Source: Channallabes apus
Taxonomy: Eukaryota; Chordata; Actinopteri; Siluriformes; Clariidae
Length of the DNA stretch: 64,000 nt
Assembly (NCBI GenBank): GCA_030522415.1
Contig: CM060107.1
Span: forward strand, 22,480,071-22,544,070
Direction: 5' to 3'
A model generated the notes under the pieces. The model was not told the origin of the DNA and made no database searches. It was given only the letters and a program-made list of their open reading frames with translations. The position numbers were made by a program, and so were the translations under genes. Positions 49,825 through 61,800 of this stretch are shown piece after piece. Every line of letters begins with the position of its first letter. Positions within the stretch are counted from its first letter, which is position 1.

Positions 49825-52800
49825 CATATGTAACATGCTGGGAATTAGAGAGCAAGGATAGACCTTAAACTCAGATTTTTCTGATGTTCCTGGCAGCTCA
49901 CTTTACAGCTTTTACTCACACTGCTGGCATGATTAGCAGAATGTTACAGACAAAGCTAATAAGGATTATTATTTTTTTTTATATTTGGACTGGGAAGTCT
50001 TGGATAAACACATGCACAAGTTTCCATGCAGAGATTACTTTTTGTGTAAAAGATTCCATACTGATAGCAAATTCAGAATGTATTAGGTGTAACTAATAGT
50101 TAAAGACTGTAGCTCACCGACATGTTGCAGTGTATCTGAGTGCATGGGCATAGGAGGCTTATTAGTGTCACCAATTGGGGGTCATAAGTATCGTATAATA
50201 GTTCACGCTTGGTTGAGAGCGGAATTGCCTTCAATTGCTTAAATGCAAGCTATTTATAATACAGTTAAAAAAAATAATCACACGCACACAGCTTTATTTG
50301 GGAGTTACATAATTATTATTACACTGTATTTAACTCAGATTGAGCCATGTTGTCTTTGAAAAATTTCCAGTTACAATAGTGTTGACTTTAAAACCTTAGT
50401 TTCGACAAATATATCAGCTTTTTTTCCCTGCCTCTGCTACTATGTGCATGTACTGCAGACTAACTCAGTGACTATGCAGTATGAAACAGGTTGTGGCATC
50501 TTTTCTCTGAACTTTTTCTCCCCATGTGTGTAGGTTTTGAGAGGGACTCAGCTCATTGCAGTGGCCTCCGCTGATGGGACGGGGACAGTGGATGCGTCTC
50601 CTCTGCAGGCCAACGACATCCAAGTTCAGTACGTCCAGCTCGGCCCGGTGACTGACCACGCAGGAACAGTGCACGTAAGGACACGCAGATAAACACACTA
50701 ATCCGTATGTCGCAGTTAACACAAACACCCAGCTTAGTGCAGAATGGCAGGTTTGATGCAGTCAGATGGAGCTGCATCTGTTGTCCATGCTTTCTTATTT
50801 TTAAAACTTCATGTAAATCCTGGCTGTCTTTCCACTGCTCTGACTGCAGCACTTGGAGTTCTCGAATGGAATGCTAGAAGAAGGGAAAGTAATAATTAGT
50901 AGATGAGCTTCAAATCCCCTTTGCATGGTGGTGAAGTCGAGGGTAATGCAGGCCATGTGGAAAGAAAGAAGAGGGCACTCGCTTCCCACTGAATCCTTTA
51001 AAGTGGGCTGTCTGGCACAACCAAAAACAGCTGACTTTCGGGAGTCGCTGCCGTCTATATGTTTATATATGTTAAAGTCTTTGACTGTGCTGAGGAGAGC
51101 GAAGTCTAGAAACGAGGACGTGTGCGAAATCGGGAAACCTGCCTGCGTCCCTGCCAGGTGATTCATGTGAATATATTTCCTTCTCACCCACCGGGAACAG
51201 AGTGGATTCTTCTGAACCAATGACATTATAAAACCGTACTAAGATTTTTCCCTCCTTGATGATTTGTGGCATTGCATTTCAGCTGGAATGCACGGCACCA
51301 AGCCTAGGAATATCTTAGCCACACTCTGTGTATCTGCTCAAATTTTATTTTTCACATCTCTCACACTCCCATTTACGTTTTTTTTCTTTCTTTCCTCCTT
51401 TGGTCTGTTTCTCGTTCAATCTACAACCACCACATGTATTTACCTAAGTCCTTCCATCATCACTGTATTGGTGTCTATAGCTGGGTTCCTATTCAAAAGC
51501 TGTTCATAAATTAAAGGAATCTCCAAAAATGTGTCAAAAATTGGACTGAATCAGTTTCTTAGGTCTACATGAAAAGCCTGAAGATTATGGCTTTTCATGT
51601 GTTAAGATTAAGGAGAAACGAGTACAAAAGTGCAAGGCTATTGTTGTCTTTTTTAGGTAAAGGAACAAACCACCAATCAGTTTCAAAGGAAATATCGACT
51701 CGAAACTGGTTAAAAAGCACAAGATAAATTAGCTGGAACATGCGTGGATATAAATGTCAGTGTAAATCCTGCATTTTACACATCCACTCATGCAGTAAAA
51801 AAAATTCATAGCATGTTATTGCATTATATGCAAATATTTGATCTACACCCAGTGGCTGAAATAACACTCGGTGGAAACATGACTTATTTCCCATGAAATA
51901 TTTCCCCATGACAACATTATTATATATATATTTTTTGCATATCATCTTTCAAACTTTCCACCTCAGGCAAGCATTTTTTTTATATATATTTCTTTTGTAC
52001 TGCAATCCCCATTCCTTTTTCTGTGTGCGCCCATATGTACTGTATCATCTCCTTCAATTCAGTTTAACTTTTATTGGCGTGACTGAGTATTGTACGATGT
52101 TGCCAGAACATTGGAGGAAAAAATGGATCGGAATCAACGATAACACTAATAATGTTCATACCAACAATATTACCAAAATGAATAACAGCTGTACGATAAT
52201 ACCAACAATAATACAATGGATGTCGCGGCATACTTTATAGAGAGTATTGTTCTAGATTTTTTTTTTTTTGTTTTTTTTTTAAGCAAGGAAGTTTTTTTGT
52301 AGTTTATCAGATCAGACCTTCGATTACTGTATGGGTTGGGATTAGAGTTCAAATATATTTTGATATTAAATGTTTCCCAAGACTTTAAGAGGAAGTTGTC
52401 GTGCAGCGTACACATATTCCCTCATCTCTGAGCAGCCAGGTGCTTTAGCGTCTGCGCTTTACACTAATGAGGCTGTATGCACTCAATCTGTCTGTGCTCT
52501 CAGTTCCCTCTGTTTAGTGCCTGATGGCACTCTGGCTGACTCTGGCTTTTACTTTCAAAATGGCAGTGTTCCAGACATGTGTCTTAACTCTGTTTAATGC
52601 TAGTTGGTGATTTTATTGGATTATAAAGTGGTACTGATCTAGGTGTGCTTTGTGTTAATGCCAGTTGCGAGGTAAGTGAACCTCTGAACCACCTGTCCAT
52701 GGGTACTCTGTTCCTGAATCTCTAGTGTCTTTAATTTCCGTTCTTCCCTAGGGCTTGTTTCATAGTATTTTTGGAATTTGGGTCTTCTTTTGTATTTTGG

Positions 52801-55800
52801 CATCATATTGTCAGAAGAAGAACTTTGATCGGCGGCACGGTGTTGTAGTGGTGTTGCACTGTCGCCTTGCACCTCCACGTTCCGGGTTCAATTCCCGGCC
52901 AGGCCCGATTCCCGTCTCTGTGTGCATGGAGTTTGCATGTTCTCCCCGTGCTTGGTGGGTTTCCTCCGGGTACTCCGGTTTCCTCCCACAGTCCAAAGCC
53001 ATGCAGATTAGGATAATTGCCGTTCCCAAATTGCCCATAGTATGTGTGAATGAGTGTGTGTATGTGTGTGCCCTGCGATGGATTGGCGCCCTGTCCAGGG
53101 TGTACCCTGTCTCATGCCCTAAGCCTCCTGGGACAGGCTCCAGGCTCCCTGCGACCCTGAATACAGGATAAAGCGGTATAGAAGATGCGTGAGAGTGAGT
53201 GAGAACTTTAATCAAGTACACAGCAGAACACAATAGTGTTTTTCATATCATTGATCCGACATACAACATACTGTAGTCCAAAAGTTTGTGGACACCTGGA
53301 TATTACATTGTGTGCATTTTCTCCTTAAATCTTTCCGCAAAGTTGTAACCACACAATTTTACTAAATGTATTTGGGTAAAATGCCATATTTTTACGATTT
53401 CCCTTTACTGAGCCTTAGGGTCCCAGTTCCAGTATGATGACATGGTCGAAGACATAGCCTGGTTGTGAAAGGCACTATTAATTTGTATTAATTCGAATAG
53501 TTGCGAATTTTCACCTTCTGGTGCAGCAGGTCTCAGTACACATTGGTTTGATATTAATGATATATACACTGTGTTCCAAATTATTATGCAAATTGGATGT
53601 AAGTGTCATAAACATTAAATGTTTAGTTTTTAAATTAAACCCATGGATGGTATTGCATCTTAGGGCTCTTTGGATCACTAAAATTAATCTCAGACACCTG
53701 CAATAATTAGTTTGCCAGATGAGGCCAATTAAAGGAAAAGTACTGAAGAAGGTTGTTCCACATTATTAAGCAGGCCACAGGTTTCAAGCAATATGGGAAT
53801 GAAAAAGAATCTCTGCTGCCGAAAAGCATCAAATAGTGCAATACCTTGGACAAGGTATGAAAACATTAGATATTTCACAAAAACTCATCGTACTGTGAAG
53901 ACATTTGTGGCTGATTCAGTGCACTGACAGGTTCGTGCAGATAAAGGCAGAATGAAGAAGGTTTCTGCCAGACAAATTCATCGGATTAAGAGAGCAGCTG
54001 CTGAAATGCCATTGCAAAGCAGCAAACAGGTATTTGAAGCTGCTGGTGCCTCTGGGGTCCCGCTAACCTCAAGGTGTAGGATCCTTTAAAGGCTTGCAGT
54101 TGTGCAGAAACCTACTATTTGGCCCCTAATCAATGCTCACAAGCAGAAACGGTTGCAGTGGGCCCAGGCATACATGAAGACTAAATTTCAAACAGTCTTG
54201 TTTACTGATGAGTGTCGTGCAACCCTGGATGGTCCAGATGGATGGAGTAGTGGGTGGCCACCATGTCTCAACAAGGCTGCGACGTCAACAAGGAGGTGCT
54301 GGAGTCATGTTTTGGGCCAGAATCATGGGGAGAGAGCTGGTAGGCCCCTTTACGGTCCCTGAAGGTGTGAAAATGACCTCTGCAAACTATATTGACTGTC
54401 CACTTTCTTCCATGGTACAAAAAGAAGAACCGTGCCTTCCGTAACAAAATAATTTTCATGCACGACAATGCACCATCTCATGCTGTAAAGAATACCTCTG
54501 TCATTAGCTGCTATGGGAATAAAAGATGAGAAACTCATGATGTGGCCACCATCATCCCCTGACCTCAAACCCATTGAGAACCTTTGGAGAATCCTCAAAA
54601 GATCTATGAGGGTGGGAGGCAGTTTGATTCAAAACAGCAGCTCTGGGAGGCTATTCTGACATCCTGCAAAGAAATTCAAGCAGAAACTGTCCAAAAACTC
54701 ACAAGTTCAGTGGGTGCAAGAATTGTGAAGGTGATATCAAAGAAGGGGTCCTATGTTAAGATGTAATATGCCCTGTTAGGATGTTTTTGATTGAAATAGT
54801 TTTTGATTTCAGTAAATATGACCTCCTAATGCTGCAAATTCAATAAAAGCCCATTTTCAGTTCTTTACAACCTATAAAATGTTTTAACTCGTTTTCAGTT
54901 TAAAATTTTTTTAATAAATATTGTTATCATTAGGAGGTTTGTTTAATATAATTCGAATTATACCCTAATGGTTGATGACTAGAAAATTATACTGACTGTC
55001 ATTTGCATTGACTAATTATGAAAATCAGAGAAAGATATCATTTGCGTAATAATTTGGAACGCAGTGTAAAATTGGCTTCAATATCTGATTTGATCCATGA
55101 CCAGGTACCAGACTTTGGGGTCAAGTGTTCTCAGAAACTATCCCGCACAGAGCACTCAACTCAACCCCAGTGGACACCTTTGGGAGGAACTGGAATGCTC
55201 AGAGCTCCTCATGCCTCTCCATCGAACATACACTAATTGAATGAAAATGGATATTTGATTATTACACTTCTTTATGGTCATTTCAAACCTTGGGCATTAA
55301 TGAATATTTACTCTGTGCTGTCGTCATAGACGTTATTCTCCCGGGAAGGCTTACCATTAGATTTCGAAACATGGCTGTGCTGGTTTGTCCTTGTTTAACC
55401 ATAAGTCATGTTCGAATTAGTCAGGTCAGACACGGCTCACACGAGAAGGTCTGGGGTGCAGTCAGCGTTCTAATTTACCCCAAGGGTTTAGTGTTCTTAT
55501 ATATTTCCAAATCATATCTTTAACGAGTATAGGGCATTTGATAAATGTAAATGGTATCCTCTGTATAATGTGAGCAGCAGGACATCATCTGCATAGAGCA
55601 GAAGTTTTGTTTTACTACACTATAAGTTGGGCCAGGCCGTTTAATCTGCACTGCTCGCTTGTTAATGTCAACACTAAAATATGTTCATCCCTGTTGCACC
55701 ATTTCCCTCTTGTCCTCTAGCTCTTTCTTATTGCGTCTCCGGGCGCATGTCCACATCTTCAGTGTACCGTTACATATGTTCACTTTTCCATTTTCCACTG

Positions 55801-58800
55801 TTCCTCTACATTTCTCGGTTTCTTGCTTTCTTCTCCAAACAAATACACTACCCACATCCTGTCCTGATATCCTTGTACAGAGCTGATGTAAACAAAATGT
55901 CCTCACTTCGCTTTTAACAGGCCGCTGTCCGAGTGTTAAGCGTGGGTATTGAACTTTCCAGGGAATCTTGTTTTCTTTTTTCCCCTCAGATCCCATCTCT
56001 GTTCTCTCATTCCTTCGATCCATCTCTCCATCCCTCACACACAGATCACTGGCTGATCTTCAGCACTCAGCTTGTCATCTTCCTTCAGCATGCTGTGCCA
56101 AGCCCAGAGGGCCAGTTTATGTGTGTGAGAGACTTCATGACTGGCTTTGTTCGCCAGATGAGGCTCTGCAGGTTTGGCCTCATTCTCACTCACAGCCAGG
56201 CTCTTCTGAAATACATGCCCCTTCCTTCTCAGCGCTGGAGTGTGAGTTCAGGCCATGCTGTCTCATTGGGAGCATTTTATGACGATATGGGTTCACTGGA
56301 GAGTGTGTTCTCCATTACCCCGTATATTGAGCTGCGCTTTCTTGGACCGTCTGGGTTTTATTGTAGCCTTTGCTGTAATCATGTTTGTTTACACTTTGTG
56401 GCTATCTGGAAACGTATTAATGATTGATGATTATCAGAGCATTGGGCTGAAATCAACAAGCAAGTTGATTTAAATCAACAAGCTCAGAGCAAGTTAAGTT
56501 GGTGATTACGTGCCTATTCACACTCTCCCTCGTTCTCTCTCTTACTCTCACTTGACCTCACAGGGGGGAGTTAGTCGAGGCAGCTATTAAGGAATCATGA
56601 AACTGCTATAATTTTCACAAATTTGAGAAAGCTCACCATAAACCCAATGATTTTGATTGTCTGTTTACACATTACATGTGTTTACATAAATTAATCTGTT
56701 GCTAAGGCCATATTCACTTTCACCTTCTTCCTGACTAGCAGAAGTATTATACGGATAAAACGTGAACAAGGCCCACTGCTGGTTATACATGAAACGGTTC
56801 CTCAGATCTCTACAGATTTCATGCATTTATGTACCTGAACCAGACGTTGACTCTCCTCTTACGGTCATAAGATCAGTTCACCTGTAAAGTTCCGTGCTGT
56901 GTGAAGATTACAGTGAGAATAACGACAATTACTGTTATGTCTGACCCAACATGTGGTAGCGTTTTTAAGCGAGTGCTTGAAAAATTACTCTGTTCTTTTT
57001 TATTTATGTATTTATTTGACCGAACCTTTCATTTGCCTTTTTTTTTTGCAATGTAATAGTTTCCATAACAGACTCTAGTTCAGTGGTTCTCAAAGTGTGG
57101 GGCGCGCCCCACTAGTGGGGAATACAGACATGACAGGTGGGGCGCAATGAACGGAAGGAAAAACAGGAAAGTACCTATTCTAACTCATGCTTTTCTTTAT
57201 TGATAATGAAGAGCGTACGCTCAAAACTAAACAATCACACACAAATAAATGGATCATTAATACAAGTAAATTTAACATAACATCAGTTGGGGGTCGGGAG
57301 AAAACGTGGAACCATAGTGGAACAATAACGGTTTAACGTCGGACAAACCTGAGCTGCGCTGCTCGAATCACAAACCTGCGCGAGCCACTGAGCAGCGCTG
57401 CGCGACTCTGACAGAAATAAACCGCGCCGACCATCAAAATACATTTTACCCCGCTGGGATGCGCACGTACAATCCAGGCATGGCAAGGCGGAAACAGTCC
57501 TGACATTTTGAATAAATAGTTTTTAAATAAAACACAGTGGGTCGCGCAGGTTTGTGACTCGAGCGGCGCTGCGCGATCCACCGGGCTGCGCAAATAAACC
57601 AGATCATCACTGCGCTATTCAGGTAGTCGGGCTGCGCTGTATTTGCGCAGATATTTGGTTCAATCGGGTGCCGCGGTTTCGTCCCACTTTTGATGTGTTT
57701 GGCTTCACACACTTCGACAATGGAGGAAGACGGTGCAGCAGCAGTGAGTTTACTTACATGTGACAAAACCAACAATGATGAGATTGTAAAGAAAAAAGCT
57801 GCCTCGTCTGTGGTGTGGAATTGGTTTGGGTATAAGAAAAGTGATACGAAAGAGATGAACGTGATTTGTGAGGTACGCAAGTGCACTGTTTTAACAAGTG
57901 GTGGAAACACGTCAAACCTTTTCTATCATCTGAAATCCAAACATCCAAACGATTATGGCCAAAGTAAAAAAAATGCGGCAAACCTCAGCAATTCACAGTT
58001 TAAATAAAATTACATAAAAAATGAACTTATGTAAAACAATTTCTTTGTGTTTTCATTTTTATTTATGCATTTTCAGATACAAATTGCTATATTGTGATAT
58101 ATATCGTTATTGAGTTAGAAAATTGCTTCTACCGTGATATTTTGGATTTTGGGTATATCATAGACCACTAATGAAGCCTATCTTGAGCTTGGATTCATGG
58201 TGGGGATGGTGGGGGCAGAAGAGTTTTGTGTGTGTTTTGTGTCTTAAACTGCTGGCAGCAGACAGCATGAGACCCAACAAATTAGGAAGACACTTAGAGA
58301 CAACACACTCCAGTCACGTTAATAAACCACTGGACGTCTTTGAAAGCAAGCTGGCAGAATACAGACAGCAGGAGAATTGCATGGTAAAATCTGAATCAGT
58401 GGACAGCAAAGCACAAATGGCTTCATTCAAAGTTACATACAGAATTGGCCAGTGCAAAAAAACTACAAACGATTGCTGAGCAGCTAATAAACATGGGGTC
58501 AATTGTGCAAAGATAAGTGACAACGTAAGCCTTGTAACAATTGCACGTGTATTTTATCTGTTTTTAACTTGGTGGTGTTTGATCGTATTGGTTTAGGAAT
58601 TGATATTTCAATAAACAGTAAACTTGGCCGATTTCGTTATTATTTTGTTGACAAGTGGGGCTTGAAAATTCGCTCACCCCCTTAAGTGGGGAATGACAGA
58701 AAAAGTTTGAGAACCACTGCTCTAGTTGATAAAAAAAAGTGGGTGGATGTAAGTAAGAGAACATTTCCAAGCAGGAAATGCTGTTCTATGTACAGCTCAG

Positions 58801-61800
58801 ATGAATCTTGACAGATTGAACGCTGTCAAAAATTCTTACACTGGCTTGATGCCGGTTCAGCACCAGGTCATGTTCCAGTGCTGGACAGAAACGCAGACAT
58901 GCACGTGTGTTTCTGTGTGATAATTTCGTAATCCCTTGTGCTTAATCAGCACTTGCTGGCATTACAAGTGTTTCAGATTAACTGTCAATATGTGATACGA
59001 GGTGTGATAAGGGCTGGTTTAAATGATGTGAATGAAAGAAATGTTCTTTAACACAGCTAAAATCAGACGTTTTTTTTTTTTTTCTTTTTTCCATTTTTAT
59101 CCAAAAGGTTTTAAAGAGTAAAGGACATTATCTTGATTATCATTAGCTTAAAAATATAATGAGAATGTCATAAAAAAAAATTATTTCACTTTTGTCTCAA
59201 TACTTTCAGTCACCAGTGCATACAGAGGCTGTAGTAACTTGCAGACGAATGGCGTCCATACCTCACCAAATCAAAATGTGTGCAAACGTAAATGGATGCA
59301 GATAGGATGAGGGTGTGATTATTCAACACCTGGGTGTAAATTGCAAGGTTGATTATGAACACACAGGCACAAATAGCCACATAAGCTATTCTACTCCTGG
59401 TACAAATAGCATCTGCCTTTTCTTTCTTGAGAACAATAACACTTAAGGCAGTGCTTCCTGTATGTTCTAGACTATACGAGCACTGATTTCAGACCCGTTG
59501 CTGAGAAAGCCATGATTTGAGCGAGTCTGTTAGGAAGTCAGGGAGAGAGGAAGCATGTCGAAACGCTAGACTGATTGTCACTAGTATGCAAGATATGCCA
59601 CACTTCCTGTCCAATCTAAACAGACTCACCAGTGGTTTAGAAAACCAGCCGAAGTAAGACGCCGCAAGGTAAATAGAGCCTGTTTTCAACTCTGTCCACT
59701 TCTCACTGACAATTTGCCCATTGTGACTCGAGTCATGTTCAATATTCTACAGCATAGAGCTCTAAGCTGGACCCGCTGGATTGGTGCTGGCCTGGTGGTC
59801 ATTTGTAAGCAGTCCACAGCAGCTTACAAATCACCCCCGAGGTTAAGAGCGCTGGATAACGCTTGGAGGGGAATTGAACAGATATCCTGCACAGAACTAT
59901 TTTCTTAACACAAGAGATTGCGACTCAAACAGTTAAGGCTCTGGGTTATTGATCGGAAGGTCAGGGGTTCAAGTCACAAAAGCGCCCAAGCTGCCACTGT
60001 TGAGCCCTCAAGCAATGCCGTTAAGCCTATCTGCTCCAGGGGTGTCTGGCTAACCCTGCGTTCTCCTACCAGGATATGCGCGAAAAAAACCATTTCACTG
60101 TGCTGTGAGGTACATGTGACAAATAATTGAATCTTAAACTATAACAAGCAGGATGTTGCACAACCATGACTACAGTATATGAATGAGCCTGTACCGTCCA
60201 ACCCAGTTTGACTATAAGATAAACTGTATAATCAATATTCATAATATAATGTATTAAGTCTGACTCTATCATAATAATTATATCTACGATACCTAAAGAC
60301 TGTAGATGTAAAAAAAAAAACAACAACAAAAAAAACGATGAGTTTAAGAAGAAGTTCCTATAAGTTCCTATCACTGCCCTCTTGTGGAACAGTTCGAATT
60401 CACAATCGAGTGCTTGAAGGACACGGGACAGATCACTTGGCAGGTTAATCACATCTGTTGTACGGGTTAGGTCAAAACATCCATGTTTTTGGGCTATAGC
60501 ACATAAGGGACTGATGTAGTGTAGGATGTTGCGTTCACAGCTGTCTGATTTGAGTGTGTGTGAAACTGAGAGAAAGAGGCTTAAGTGTGTGCCTGGGCCA
60601 TGTCCTTGAGTGACATTGCCTGTTCATGTTGTGCAGGTGTACAGTCTCTTGGCAAGCGTGTGAGGAAGGAATGACTCACTCAACATGCTCCGCTCTCAGA
60701 TGTGACTCATCGGCGTCCCTCGTGCTCTACCTCACACACTGTTTTTATTTGTTGTTCGACAGAGATAAAGTGTAGCCTTAATCCAACCCCTCTGCAGTTC
60801 ATGTTGGTTCAACAGCCTGTTATTGGTAGGACTCTCAAATACCACAGAACTGATAGCACTGTTTATTAAAGTAGTGTTGACGGTGATAAAACAACAACGT
60901 TGTGGTAATGCACTGCTAAGAGCAGTTTTAACAATGTAAACAATGACAGTATAGTAACATGGTGTGTATGTATTAGAGATGGGGGGGGGGGGTGATTTAT
61001 TCAGTTGCATATTGCAGACTGCAAAACTCTTTTTTTTTTTTTTTTTTTTTTTTAAATACATTTTAATTCATGTGTATGTGTCATTTGAGGTGGCAAAGTG
61101 TTGCTGTTCCTTTATAACCGTACAGGTGCTATCCACTATTCGCCCAGGTGCTGATTACTTACTGTACAGGTTTTGTAAATCTTGATGCAGTCCTATCGTC
61201 TCTAACCATCTCTTCCAACCTTCTTTACATGATCCAGTGTTTCAGGAATGGTACAATAAGGGCATCAAGCTTTGCAAAGACCTGTTTGTTGACCATAAGT
61301 TTGCATCGTTTGAACAGCTTTCCGAAAGGTTTAACTTACCCAATTCTCATTTTTTCAGATACCTGCAAGTAAGACACTTCATTCGCTCTTTAATACCAAA
61401 TTTCCCTGAGGCTCCTGCAGTAAACATTCTAGATAATCTCCTCTGTTTGTCCCCGCTGCGTAAAGGCCTAATATCCACTATTTATGGTGAATTGATGGGT
61501 CTGAGTCACACCCCTCTATGTAAAATTAAAACTGTTTGGGAGAAGGATTTAAATTTGTCACTATCAGATGATACTTGGAATTCAATTCTTACTCAATTCT
61601 TAGATGATACTTGGAATTACCTCCTTACGTGCCCGCCACTCCTTATTAAGGTTTAAGGTTGCACACAGGGCTCATTTCTCCAAACTTAAACTCTCCCGTT
61701 TCTACCCAGACGTTGATCCTTGCTGTAATAAATGTAAAAGTGGAGAGGCGTCTCTTATTCATATGTACTGGACATGCCCGAATTTGGAAAAATTCTGGAG

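Larger units (their letters stand above)
57081..58719 (+). mobile_element. hAT element (1639 bp) with two different BED-finger remnants
   Basis: The ends are CAGTGGTTCTCAAAGTGTGG and, inverted, TTTGAGAACCACTG. A perfect 8-bp duplication, CTCTAGTT, lies at 57073-57080 and 58720-58727. One BED-like frame is at 57720-58004 and another, of the ZBED5/ZBED8 type, at about 58168-58380. The bulk of a hAT transposase is missing. The two fingers are of different types, so a second hAT fragment may be nested inside. Confidence 0.88.

Noticed and set aside
56000..56427. 164-codon frame at 55933-56427
   Set aside because: No motif, no family resemblance and no exon-like codon pattern; it lies in an intron and looks random.
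57690..58479. A domesticated ZBED-type host gene
   Set aside because: The fingers lie inside intact hAT ends with a perfect 8-bp duplication, and the second finger is frameshifted, so this is a transposon remnant.
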